DNA from: Basidiobolus meristosporus CBS 931.73
Lineage: Eukaryota; Basidiobolomycota; Basidiobolomycetes; Basidiobolales; Basidiobolaceae
NCBI GenBank assembly: GCA_002104905.1
Contig: MCFE01000026.1
Location: 166,791-230,790 of the forward strand
Reading direction: 5' to 3'
Length of the DNA: 64,000 nt
This document shows positions 48,621 to 58,904 of the stretch, in pieces; positions within the stretch are counted from its first letter, which is position 1, and every line of letters starts with the position of its first letter. Made by a program: the position numbers and the translations under genes. The notes beneath the pieces are model-generated. The model saw only the letters and a list, made by a program, of their open reading frames with translations, searched no databases and was not told where the DNA came from.

Positions 48621-50621
48621 ATGCTTACAAACAAGCGCCTGTTCCTAGGTCTGTGGACCTTTAGATTGGTGAATGCTCTGTCAATTCAAACCTTTTTCGT
48701 GCCCGATGAATATTGGCAAACACTCGAAGTTGCTCATCACTGGGTGTTTGGATATCCTTTTGAATTCGTGTTTTTATCGTTTCGGCTTCGTGTACTTGAT
48801 CATCCTTAACATCAACTATACCTATGGTTACTTGACCTGGGAGTGGAAAGAAAAGATCCGAAGTTTCACTCATCCACTCATTTTCGCTCTCTCTTACGAG
48901 GCACTGAAGTTGTGGGGTTTGGACAATGCCAAGTGGCTTGTAAGTAAAGAATATTCGCTCCGGCCCTTCACAAGATAGCAGCCATAACCTTTGCCCGCAG
49001 GTTCTAGTTCCCTACATCATTCAATCGTTTTTCGCCGCATTATTGGATCTTTTCACATACAAAACAGCAAGTCGGATTTTTGGCCCGACTACAGGAAGAT
49101 ACACTGTATCCCTTTTGTTTTGAACCGACAATACCTCCCTCCAGCAGACCGCCATAAGTCTCCTTAACCTGAATCATAGCTATTTTGTTCAGTGATTTCG
49201 TGGTTCAATTTTTTCTGCTCGACCCGGCTACTTGCCAATTCCTTAGAAACCTCCCTGACTGCCATGGCGTTGTACTACTGGCCATCGCATAGCCGTACTC
49301 CAACAAACCAGACCGAGGAGTGGTTAGGGTGAGAGGATTACGATAATTTGCTCTGTATGTCTGAAGAGAGAACTAAATGCTCTCGTATAGTCAGCTCTCG
49401 AAGGCACTCACACTGGCGGCTCTTTCATGCGTTCTTCGCCCTACCACGGCGGTTATATGGATATTCCTTGGAGCGATACTGGTAGTAAAGAGGATCACCT
49501 ACCTGATACCAATTCTAAGCCGAGTCATTACCATCGGGTATGGTACACGCAAAACATGATAATTTACATTCACCTAATCCCTAATCCCTAATCCCTAATC
49601 CCTAATACTACATTAGGCTACTTGCGGTTGCTGGCATGGTATTGATTGACTATGGATTTTACGGGGAATGGGTATTTGTGCCATATCAATTCTATCATTT
49701 CAATGTCACGCAGAACATTAGCCTATTTTATGGCGGACACCCATGGCATTGGTATTTGTCACAAGGACTACCAATCATAACCACCACCTTCATTCCCTTC
49801 TGGATATACGGTGTGGTGAAGTCGAAGCACCGCGAGCTGTTTTATGCTGCGATCTGGGTGTTGGTTGGATATAGCTTGCTCGCCCATAAGGAGTTTCGCT
49901 TCATTTACATCATCTTGCCAATTCTATTGATGTACGCTGGCCATGGGCTTGCCTATGTGGTTAATGGCAAGTGGAGAAAGTATAAGACCTACGTAATCGT
50001 GTTCCTGGCTGCCACCAATATACCAATGGCCATATACATGACTCAGGTCCATCAACGTGGAGTGGTCGATGTAATGGATTACCTCACGCAAGAGGCGTAT
50101 CGCAACGAAGCAAACGGCCTACCATTGCTCAAGGAGATTGGGTTTTTGATGCCCTGTCACTCTACCCCTTACTATAGCCATCTACACAAAAATGTCGATA
50201 TGTGGTTCATTACCTGCGAGCCTCCTCTCCAGTAAGTGAATCGGAAAATACACTGCTTCATTGGCATGCACTAATACGAGCCATGTAGTGGCGTCAACAT
50301 GGACAAGTACAAAGATGAAAGCGACCTGTTCTACGAGGATCCAGCTGGATTCCTAGATACCAACTTTGAGCCCCACGGGCCAAGAAAATGGCCGACCCAT
50401 CTGGTCTTTTTTGAAGCACTGAGAAGATCGATTCACCCCAAACTTGAATCTCTTGGCTACCAAGAGGTAATATATTCCAGCCTAACCTCATACACCAATC
50501 ACATTACATCACCTTCGCCCAAATCACTAACCGAGCAAATGATTAGTGTGCCCGCATATTCAATTCACACTTCCACGATGATTCGCGCAGAACTGGAGCG
50601 GTTCTAGTCTACTGCAAATGA
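48621..50621 (+). CDS. GPI10: GPI mannosyltransferase III (PIG-B / Gpi10)
   Basis: ER enzyme adding the third mannose to the GPI precursor (GT22 family). Eight exons join in phase: 48621-48751, 48822-48939, 49001-49105, 49180-49328, 49391-49537, 49617-50231, 50289-50466, 50547-50621; 505 aa. Motifs: QTFFVPDEYWQTLEVAHHWV with the luminal catalytic Asp-Glu, GYLTWEWKEKIRSFTHPLIF, LRPTTAVIW, LAHKEFRFIYIILPILLM, and the terminal FNSHFHDDSRRTGAVLVYCK. Multiple membrane helices. Introns 1 and 3 have U12-type signals (separate entries). Intron 5 contains a CCCTAAT minisatellite. Reading the last exon straight through from exon 7 gives an unrelated tail, so the 50467-50546 intron is required. Confidence 0.93.
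48752..48821 (+). other. U12-type AT-AC intron in PIG-B
   Basis: 70-bp intron with donor ATATCCTTTT (48752-48761), branch site TCCTTAAC (48803-48810) and AC end 12 nt after the branch adenosine. No GT-AG pair restores the frame; this choice yields HHWVFGYGYLTWEW, the conserved family sequence. Confidence 0.88.
49106..49179 (+). other. Probable U12-type GT-AG intron in PIG-B
   Basis: 74-bp intron with donor GTATCCCTTT, branch site TCCTTAAC (49161-49168) and CATAG acceptor 12 nt past the branch adenosine. Splicing gives TGRYTLFCSVISWFNFFCST, as expected for the family. Confidence 0.75.
49571..49607 (+). repeat. CCCTAAT minisatellite within a PIG-B intron
   Basis: About five tandem heptamers of the CCTAATC type, near-telomeric in sequence but with 7-bp period. 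Confidence 0.85.
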
Positions 50622-50702
50622 ATTCCCGTTCCGAAGCCTATAGACATTCCGAGCTTGTCGGTATTTATTCCAATTCAGCATTTAACTTAGTCTAGCGTGC
50701 CA

Positions 50703-51146
50703 TCATCGATCCAAGAGCGCATATTGGCTATCCGGGTTGAACTCTTCCTGAGACCTAATAACCTTATACTGCGGACTGATGAAGGAGAGCAGTGTATTCA
50801 TTGTGTCATATGTTCTTCCTACTAAACTCGGGACCCCAGCAAAATCCACCCCCTCTTGATCGTCCAGTACTTCAGGCATCACTACATCAACAATCTATTC
50901 GGCAGTGTCAATTAGTCTTGTTATACACTGAGCCCAGACCTCACTTACCTTTAGACCTACATAATTGATCTCAATCGTTAGTTTGATCCCCTCCAAGGTA
51001 CGCAATGTGATCCTTGATACTCGAGTAATTGATGTTGGGTTTAGGTACCCGTTAAGCTGTAGTATCTCCAAGCTCTCTAGGTCTATAAGGTCCTGAATCT
51101 GTCTCAGTATCACTAGTATTCGATCATTGTGACTTCCGACTCTCAT
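50703..51146 (-). CDS. Small hypothetical protein, two exons
   Basis: 129 aa from exons 51146-50949 and 50894-50703, with a 54-bp intron (GTAAGT donor, GAATAG acceptor). It starts MRVGSHNDRILVILRQIQDL. The middle reads RITLRTLEGIKLTIEINYVG, and the second exon reads MPEVLDDQEGVDFAGVPSLV and ends DSQYALLDR. Both exons stay open and the donor and acceptor are strong, which supports a real gene. No family recognised; it may be a small alpha/beta protein. It converges with PIG-B, 81 bp between stops. Confidence 0.5.
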
Positions 51147-51590
51147 TGTGTAGTGGGCGATGGTGGGCGATGGTAGTGGTGGGGATTTTGGCTATGTGCT
51201 TGACCTTTTTATTGACTCTGGCATCGAGGCTTTAGGGCGTAATTTAAACCTTGGCTATGAGATCACTGACCACTTTCCATTGGGCTGGGAGTAGAGGGCT
51301 GATTTGGTAGGGAAGGGGAATGGTCATTTGACTCCGAAGTTGTTGACCCAAGCTTAGGATATGTAGTCATACAGTATACACGGGTGTGTTTTTATCCGGG
51401 AGATTGTGCACCTTGTAAACTATATATAAGGCAACCCTAACCCTAAACCCTGCTGATCAATTCTTGATGGGTAGAGTGGCAACAGATTATCGATGGAATT
51501 ACTAATGGTCACTATGTACTGCTTTGAATTATTATATATTACATATACCAATATAGGCTGAACACTCCAGATGCCTCCTAGTTTCCTTAA
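51147..51590. other. Intergenic with interstitial telomere-like motif
   Basis: AACCCTAACCCTAAACCC occurs at 51432-51449, a two-to-three-unit telomere-like stretch 140 bp upstream of the HPP gene. Nothing else recognised. Confidence 0.6.
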
Positions 51591-52754
51591 ATGAAACGAG
51601 CACAAATATATAGCTTGTGCTTGGAACACCTTCACTTTCACACTATGTATCGACTCTTTTCTAAGCCGGAAGTCCCTTTTCATCGGAACCCCAACCTTCC
51701 TGTATATTTTAGACGGATGTTGGGTTCTTACCGAGGCATTTTTCCAAAGATTCCCTCTATAAAAGTGCTCGTGTGGTCGTTTATTGCCTCGTTTGCTGGA
51801 ATCAGTCTGGTGGCTGCTCTCTCCTACAACGTAGACTACTTTGTCACCAACCACCTGCCTACAATTATCGGCTCCTTTGTAAGTATTGGTAAATCCATTT
51901 TAACCGGGTCTCCAGCATGTACTCAAAGTTTGTAAACAGGGCGCCTCTGCTGTTCTTATCTACGGTGCGGTTGACTCACCTTTAGCGCAGCCAAGAAATT
52001 TCAGTAAGTGATATGCAGACTAGAGAGTTATCAAGGGTTGCCGAAGACTGACATCACCCTTCTCCCGCCTGATATAGTGGGTGGCCATATAATATCAGCT
52101 TTTGTGGGCGTATCCATAGGGAAGATATGCATCGCAACATTCAATCATCCTGAGGACTTTTTGTGGTTGCAGGGGGCTCTGGCCGTATCGATATCTATTG
52201 TACTTATGCAAATCACTCGAACTGTCCATCCTCCTGGAGGTGCGACCGCTCTTATTGCTGTGACCAGTGGGCAGCATATACTCGACCTTGGATATTTATA
52301 CATGGCCATACCAGTATTATTTGGAACGGCCTTGATGCTCGTTGTAGCGTTGGTTATCAATAATATTCAGAGACAATACCCGATGTACTGGCGTTATCCA
52401 CGCAAACCGGATATCATCATGAGAGGCGACGAGGACACCGAGAGTAACGAAAGCCCGGGAGAAATGTACGAGCCAAAGAGCATGAAAGCCTCGAACAGCG
52501 AAAAGGTACAGGATTATGACCCATCAAAACCCGTACTCAAGGAAGCGACAACGCCCACAACTCACTCAACCTATCCAAGAAACACTAGTTTTACAGTGCA
52601 TATAGATGCCCCTAATATGGATGAGGCCCGTTCTTTGAACCATAGTCAAGAAGTAGCAGAGATGTATCGCCGAAAGTACGAGGAAGCTCAAACCTATCTC
52701 AGAAAACTGGAACAAGAACTAGAGCTACTACGCAGCAATCAGGCGCGAGAGTAA
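51591..52754 (+). CDS. HPP family integral membrane protein with coiled-coil tail
   Basis: 342 aa from exons 51591-51878, 51940-52003 and 52078-52754. An N-terminal cytosolic part is followed by membrane segments around VLVWSFIASFAGISLVAALS, GASAVLIYGAVDSPLAQPRN (family signature), GGHIISAFVGVSIGKICIAT, the namesake TVHPPGGATALIAVTSGQHI, and IPVLFGTALMLVVALVINNI. The C-terminal 120 residues are hydrophilic and end in a coiled coil (MYRRKYEEAQTYLRKLEQEL). Plant and cyanobacterial relatives include nitrite transporters; the fungal function is not established. The start may instead be the internal Met at 51645. Confidence 0.85.
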
Positions 52755-52906
52755 CTGACTGGGTTCAAAGAGCATGTATTTAGTCATATTCCAATGTATA
52801 TTTATGCATCAACCATCGCAGTGCTGTTCAACAGCCCTGTTTAGAGATAAACATAACGTGCAGTCTATTTACGTTAGCTAGTATAAATCCATTTATTTAG
52901 CATCAG

Positions 52907-53783
52907 TTACATACGGTGCTTTGTCTTAACCTCGAAGAAATGCTTCAAGTATAGAATTTGAAAGATGCACACTGCGACCAATAAAGAAGCTTGAAGAATC
53001 GACCACCATTTGACGCGACTGTTTGTACTTTCGGATGCTAAAGTGCAGTCCAATATTAGAGATGCGAGCAAACCATTTCAAATAAGCTACATACTATCGC
53101 GATGTTTGATCTCACGGCTTCGCATGTACGACTGCTGGTCTTTGATATAGTTCACTCCCTCAATAAGATTATTTAGCTCCTTTTCCAAGGGCGCCAACGC
53201 TGAGCGAATAACAGCAGAGTATGGAATACCAAAATCTTGTCAGTTAATAACACTCAGTTCTTCTGCCCTATGGCCAACAATATCTTCTCTCTGAAGTACA
53301 TACCTCCTTCAGTTGGTACATCATCATCTCCCATCAATTTTTCCAACTTCTCGATGTCGTGCACATTCCACATGACTCTTTTCGTTGACAAGTACACGTC
53401 CTGATTCGTAAAGCAGTATTCGTATCGTCCAGCAGTTGTGATCTCGACGCCATATTCACCTTCTTCCCTCTTGTCCGCTTGGTAAATCACATTTGTTTGT
53501 GGATCGCTCACCTTGAAATAGGTTGAAAGATTAGCCCGGATCTCTATAGGAATGGTTGAAATCTCAGTACTCTGAAATCGATTGTCTTGTCTGGTCCAAC
53601 AACTTCATAAGACACGGCCAACTTATCCCCCACTTTCAACTCTTCATAAAAGCATTCGGTACTCCGAGTATCAAGTGAAATCGTAAGGCAGCTAACCACC
53701 TCGAGAAGTATACTCAAACAGAAAAGTGCCTTTAGTTTTGCCCTCATTAAAGTTGTGGGTTGTCTGTGTAGGCAAGAATTCAT
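52907..53783 (-). CDS. p24 family cargo receptor (TMED / emp24)
   Basis: Type I membrane protein of COPI/COPII vesicles. A signal peptide ([20 protein letters not shown] from Met 53747, or a start at 53783) leads a GOLD domain: [40 protein letters not shown] and [13 protein letters not shown], with the conserved cysteine pair. A coiled coil ([31 protein letters not shown]) follows. The membrane anchor [20 protein letters not shown] then YLKHFFEVK ends in a cytosolic FF plus basic retrieval signal. Subfamily not assigned. Divergent from the APH-like gene. Confidence 0.88.
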
Positions 53784-53976
53784 ATTTCAATTATGTTTAA
53801 CGGATGCTCAACCATGCATAACAATTCGCCTTAGCAATAACATTGATCTTACCTGGTTTTCGTGGCTGAATCAACATTAACCCTAGCCCTAACCTTACCG
53901 TAGCCATATTGCCATGTCCGCAGTAATATTTTTAATATAAAATGACCAAGAAGCTCAAAATCGTGGATACCTAAAA
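53784..53976. promoter_or_regulatory. Bidirectional promoter with telomere-like motif
   Basis: ATTAACCCTAGCCCTAACCT at 53877-53896 sits between the divergent p24 and APH-like genes. In fungi and plants such telo-boxes bind Tbf1/Teb1/Rap1-like factors; that role here is inference. Confidence 0.5.
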
Positions 53977-54936
53977 ATGCCTCTATTCAACACCATCCCT
54001 GTTGACATTGAACAGGTACGTCGGCTGGTTCTAGAACATTGGGGTGCTGAGTTAGGTGAATGCATCAAATCCTCTCAGAACCACACTTACCAGGCGAATA
54101 AAGGGGCGGACCGCTTCATCGTACGAGTTACTCCTGACCCAGACAGTAGTAGATTCGAAAGCATTGAGTTGGAATTAGCTTTGCTAAAATACCTACATGA
54201 TAACGAACTTCCAGTATGCCAAGCAATCCCGAGTCTGGTCACTTCCACTGCTGCTGTACGCAGTGGCACCCTTATTCTCAGTCTCTTTAACTTTGCGACC
54301 GGTGAACCGGTGAACTACACCGACTGGACTTGGATGACCAACAAAGAAATTGTAGTCGGGCTCGGTCGTTGGTTTGCTCTCCAGCACAAACTCACCCGCC
54401 AGTTCGCCCACGAGAGACCAGAGCTTGCATCCCACGTCCGCCACTGGAAAACTCTTCATGATGGAGTCTTGTCTGATGTGGAAGTTGACGAACAGGATAG
54501 CAAAACTGCTTCGGACCCAAAGCACTTTGGAATTATTCACGGCGATGTGAATCCAAGTAACTACTATTGGGATGCAACGATTGGAATGCCATGTATGTTT
54601 GACTGGGATCAAGTACAGCTCTCATGGTTTCTCTATGACTTGTCTGCTCCTATCTGGGGTGTTGTGACTTTGGAATTAGCCGGCTCTCCAATCGATCACT
54701 CTGCTGTTCCGCAGGCCAACTCCGAGCAGTATACGAATTGGCTTCTTGAGGGTTATGAGGCGACTGGCGGAAACACAGTAGATCGTGAAGCGCTTCGCCG
54801 AATGGTGGCAATCCGCCGAGAGCTCTACAGGCTGTTTTGCAAACGAGCCTTGTTAGAGCTACCTGCTGAACACCCAATGGCACAGTTTTGTAAGTTTATG
54901 ACGGACTTCTTTGACAAACTAGATACCAGTCAATAG
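53977..54936 (+). CDS. APH-family (aminoglycoside/choline-type) kinase
   Basis: Intronless 319-residue protein with the APH/choline kinase fold: N-lobe NHTYQANKGADRFIVRVTPD, catalytic loop FGIIHGDVNPSNYYWD (HGD and Asn present) and metal-binding MFDWDQVQLSWFLYDLS. It resembles the homoserine-kinase-II/SrkA-like branch of APH proteins; the small-molecule or protein substrate is unknown. It is the last unique gene before the subtelomeric repeats. Lack of introns among intron-rich neighbours allows bacterial origin, but this is not proof. Confidence 0.78.
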   Translation: MPLFNTIPVDIEQVRRLVLEHWGAELGECIKSSQNHTYQANKGADRFIVRVTPDPDSSRFESIELELALLKYLHDNELPVCQAIPSLVTSTAAVRSGTLILSLFNFATGEPVNYTDWTWMTNKEIVVGLGRWFALQHKLTRQFAHERPELASHVRHWKTLHDGVLSDVEVDEQDSKTASDPKHFGIIHGDVNPSNYYWDATIGMPCMFDWDQVQLSWFLYDLSAPIWGVVTLELAGSPIDHSAVPQANSEQYTNWLLEGYEATGGNTVDREALRRMVAIRRELYRLFCKRALLELPAEHPMAQFCKFMTDFFDKLDTSQ

Positions 54937-55857
54937 AAAGTATACTTATGGACATAGCATCACATTCCTGCACCAACCATAGTTCTTCTTACTAATAAAT
55001 CGATGCCCCTATGCATTTATAGGCTTATTACTAACAAACAGCACCACTTGATATTTGGAATCAGCTAAAAGTAACTACAAGAAAGGTGATGTTCTTGCGA
55101 TTGATTAGTTTAGCACCCAGGGATATATTTATTACAACTTACTGGTAAACTTGGAAATGAATGGAAAGAGGTCTATTGGCCAATTCTTCAGAATAGTGGA
55201 AACATTGAGAGTTTGGATATTTTCAAAGTCGTCCAATAGTCTCTCCAAACTATACCTCCACAACGCATTTCAAAGGCTATTTCTATAGAAGTATTAGCGC
55301 TTCATTAATGTCGACGATATGCAAACAAGTTCATTGAGGGTTGTATCTCTGATATATTCCTCAAAACTACCAACCAAGGCACCTGTTGTTGCTCAGACGT
55401 TAGGGAAATAGCTGCAGCTTATGTGTAGCGTTTGCTGTTGAAGTTGGATGTAAACTCATTAAAGTTCCAATTAGGTCACTGAATGAGAATGCATGTGTAT
55501 GATATGACTAAGCAATTGAATGTATTGGGCCATAATATCCTATTAGATCTTGTACCTAATCCTGTCACTTTGAGTGTTAAAGTAGGATCCTTCTTTTGTC
55601 CAAGGACCTAGTCAATATAGCTGATTGCAAATCTAGTCATCATTGGACAAACATCCCCTCAACTTGCAGAGCTATCAGCTTTTAACAGTCCGTATAGAAA
55701 AAGGAATCCGGAGAATGTTGTAGTATGCTTGATTGGATCTTTCCCAAACTATGTCCATGTTGGGTATCAAGATGCTATACTCAACAATGAATTTGATTTT
55801 AGACTGTTTCAGGTCCTTGGAGGGCATATTACTTTACTTCAGCCAAACATCCAGCAC
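54937..55857. other. Degenerate subtelomeric sequence
   Basis: AT-rich sequence with no supported gene; weak coding-like stretches near 55140-55330 could be gene debris, but no family could be named. Confidence 0.35.
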
Positions 55858-56191
55858 TTAGGGTTAGGGGGGAGACAATCACAAACAGGTGAAATCTTTA
55901 TTTCCTGTGAAACAAAGAAGCCAATGCTACTACTCTAGCTTTGATACCAGAGTATGGAGCTGAGGGGAACTGGTAGGTGAGTTAATAATTAGATATGATA
56001 GCTCTTTAGTGCTCAAGACACTGTTCAGTGGGAACAGGGGTAGCAAAAGGGGTCATAACAATTTGTCAACAACATTAATCAGTGAAACATGATATGGACT
56101 GATATTCATCATAAACAAAGTGTTGTGCACCAACATTCAAAATTTAGCTAATTTGCTCCATTAGAAAATCTCATACCCTAACTGATTTTCC
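55858..56191 (-). mobile_element. 5'-truncated LINE copy 1 (3' end only)
   Basis: Starts on the plus strand with TTAGGGTTAGGGGGGAGAC, then a diverged LINE 3' UTR (hairpin CACAAACAGGTG, one base changed) and the last part of ORF2 (STEELSS- and HNTSFMMNINPY-type region) to about 56130. The next 60 bp are shared with copy 3. Much older than copies 4 and 5, judging from its substitutions. Confidence 0.75.
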
Positions 56192-56361
56192 CTAACCCAA
56201 ACATAACTAGTTTCAGTTATGGTTTATATTAACTGAACTCAGAATCTATTTTTAGCTGGCACACCCAATCAATTTTCATCTGATCATTGTTGTAAGAGTC
56301 TTGGAGATATTGGAAGTGATTGGGAGAATAAGTAGATTATGTGGTTTTCACTTAATAATTT

Positions 56362-57062
56362 ATTAGGGGGGGGATGGTAATCACCAAAAGGTGAAATCTT
56401 TATTTAAATCATAAATAAAGAAGCCAAGTTTGAATTTGAATATTTCAGAAGCAGAAAGCCTACAAGATAAGGTTGGACTTTGCTGCTTCACAGATATCCT
56501 AAATATTAAAGTCCAGGGGAGAATGTAGCAAGACTGCTTGTTCACTGAAGTATTTCTTGACAAAGTTTGTCAGTTGGAGGGAAGGAGGGTTTTTCAACAA
56601 GCTGGTAAATCTTTGCAGAAGTTCTTTTTCCAAAGAGAATGGTACAAAGAGTGGAATGTCTAAATGATGCTTGAATAAGTGCTCTGAGAGCTCCCAATCC
56701 AGCATATTTTGGACTTCTTCTGTAAAATCTTCAACAATGTCCTTGTCAAGAATAACTTCCAGTAGATCCTGGGCAATGTACTGAATGTTAATATTTTTAG
56801 GCATATGAATACCTAGGTGTTTGAGGTATTTCTTTGTTCAGAAATTGGGAGATAGCCAGCATTTCTGAAAAATCATAGAGCCCAATTGGCAGTGGGAGGA
56901 GTATCAGGGCTAACAGGGAATCTTCTTCTGGCTTTAGGGTGCACTGGCTTAGGAGACTGTCTTGATGGAAGGGCAGCTGGCTTTGGATGAGCCAGAAGTG
57001 CTTAGGAGTAGGCTTGAGTTGGGGTAGCAGGAGTTGCTGGTGGCTGACAGTGCTCAAATTGA
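56362..57062 (-). mobile_element. Diverged LINE relative (copy 2) with ORF1-like remnant
   Basis: TTAGGGGGGGGA at 56362 leads a related 3' tail with hairpin CACC-AAAA-GGTG. It joins a broken ORF1-like segment (56499-56804; LLEVILDKDIVEDF corresponds to ILEVILDQNIADPF in the intact ORF1). The N-terminal continuation at 56797-57062 is in a shifted frame. ORF2 is missing, so it is either an internally deleted copy or a non-autonomous relative. Confidence 0.6.
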
Positions 57063-57065
57063 CTG

Positions 57066-57394
57066 GAAGGGGGGGGGAGACAGTCACCAACAGGTGAAAT
57101 CTTTATTTCAGTTGAAACAAAGAAGCTTGCGCTACTGTTGTAGCTTTGATACAAGAGTGTGTAGCTGAGGGGAACTTGTAGGTAAGTTTACAAGAAGTGA
57201 AGATAGTTCTTCAGTACTCAAGACACTGTTCAGGGGGAAGGGGGGTAGCAAGAGGGGTAAGAACAATTTGTCAACAACATTAATCAGGGAAACATGATAT
57301 GGATTGATATTCATCATAAAGGAAGTGTTGTGCACCAACATTCAAAATTTAGCTAATTTGCTCCATTAGAAAATCTCATACCCTAACTGATTTT
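57066..57394 (-). mobile_element. 5'-truncated LINE copy 3 (3' end only)
   Basis: Starts after a G9-10 run at 57067, carries the standard hairpin CACCAACAGGTG, and the same ORF2 C-terminal remnant and the same 60-bp distal flank as copy 1. The shared break plus flank means one is a duplicate of the other. Confidence 0.8.
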
Positions 57395-58262
57395 CTTAGG
57401 GGGGAGCCAGTCACCAACAGGTGAAATCTTTATTTCAGCAGAAACAAAGAAGCAAGCGCTACTGTTGTAGCTTTGATACAAGAGTGTGTAGCTGAGGGGA
57501 ATTTGTAGGTAAGTTAATAAGAAGTGATGATAGTTCTTCAGTGCTCAAGACACTGTTCAGTGGGAAGGGGGGTAGCAAGAGAGGTAAGAATGCCTTGTGA
57601 ACAACATTAATGAGGGGAATGTGATAAGGATTGATATTCATCATAAAGGGAGTGTGCTGCTGCAGATATTGCTGCCAAAGGTCTGTCAAGTACTTCAGGT
57701 AGGCCAGCTTGGGTTTTTCTGACTGCAGAATAAATTGAGCAAACTTCTTGACTTCAAGATCTCCAAGTATAGTTCTCCAGCAGGAGTCAGGTGTAGTGTG
57801 GTGTGTTCTCTTCCAGGTCTTGATCAGTGGGTTGTTGCAGTGGTGAGGTCTGAGATATAATCTGGTTCTAAGGTAGAGTAGTCTGATCTTGTAGGGCATA
57901 AACCCAAAAGCACCAAGAATAGCATGTCTGTAGGGGCATTCAGGCAAATGAGGCACCAAGGAGGTAATGTACCATACTGCAAACTTGTCAAGCTTAGTGC
58001 AGTCTCTAGAAGTAAGAGAGAGAAGTGGTAAGCCAAATTCCAGGACAGGGAAGACAAACTGCTTGAGTAGAAGGAGGCACCTGGGAGCTGAAGTTGTAGG
58101 AGGAGTAACAGCCAATAGCTTGTGGAGTGCCTGTCTTGCAAGGATAATTCTCTTCTTCAGGTGTGCTCCAGAGTCTAGTCCAGTAGGAAGGAAAGGAAAG
58201 CCAAGATATGTAACAGAAACCTGAGCAGGTAGAGTGGAGTTCTCCAAGATGATGGGAGAGGG
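57395..58262 (-). mobile_element. 5'-truncated LINE copy 4 (ORF2 C-terminus)
   Basis: TTAGGGGGGAG at 57395, 3' UTR, then the C-terminal portion of ORF2 (open from the stop at 57459 up to about 58262, residues matching ENSTLPAQVSVTYLGF to LHTLVSKLQQ). It is nearly identical to the full-length copy 5, with only scattered substitutions, so it is young. It breaks off at GATGGGAGAG, where the full-length copy continues into the reverse-transcriptase core. The open frame extending to 58364 is fortuitous. Confidence 0.85.
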
Positions 58263-58300
58263 TGTAGGTGTTATAGTAAGGGCTAGGAAAAGGTTAGAAG

Positions 58301-58370
58301 AGCAGGGGGTCTGGGGGCCGCAGTCCCCTAGAGAATAAAAAAGCAGGGGGTTTGGGGGATGCAATCCCCC
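58301..58370 (+). repeat. Two G-rich hairpin units
   Basis: Two 29-bp units (58301-58329, 58342-58370) of pattern AGCAGGGGG-TYT-GGGGG-N-GCARTCCCC: each has two G5 runs and an inverted C-run able to form a hairpin. Confidence 0.7.
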
Positions 58371-58904
58371 ATACTGCTCCCATACTCCTTAAATTCCCAT
58401 TGGATTACTTTTCTCTCATTCTTGGTTCTGGTCCCTTAGGGTTAGAATTCCTCCTCCTAACCCTTATCACCCTAACCATAAATATTTTTACCCTACAATT
58501 GGCACATTGTCTGCTCATATAGTGGGCATGTCTGGGCCAATATTTGTCTCCCTATACTGTCCATATGCTCTGTATAAGTCTTGATGACTATTTAATTAAT
58601 AAATTGTTACTTTTAATGTATATCTAATAATTAATGGGATTCATCCCAATCTGGCCACAATCCCATATTTTGATAAGCTTTGGGCACCATAAATTGCGCG
58701 GCCTTAATATGATAAAAAAATTCATGGCCAATACAAATTTTCTGTAACCCAATTGCTTTTACCAAATATAAGGTGTATCCCAAAGTTCAATATATATTAT
58801 GGCTATAATAGAAACTTTATTTGACACCATCACAACTACTACTTATGTTCTATGCGCACATGTATCCTGCGGGAATTGTAAAACTTAGCCATGTGGTACA
58901 AAAG
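58371..58904. other. Subtelomeric unique AT-rich sequence
   Basis: No gene found. Scattered telomere-like bits (TTAGGGTTAG at 58437-58446, CTAACCCTTATCACCCTAACC at about 58458-58478). Confidence 0.4.

Noticed and set aside
50467-50607. PIG-B exon 7 reading through to a stop at 50607
   Set aside because: Splicing 50467-50546 instead gives the conserved terminal FNSHFHDD ... RRTG sequence and ends at 50621.
57459-58364. 301-aa open frame as an independent gene
   Set aside because: It is the C-terminus of LINE ORF2 in a truncated copy; its first residues come from unrelated flank read from a fortuitous start.
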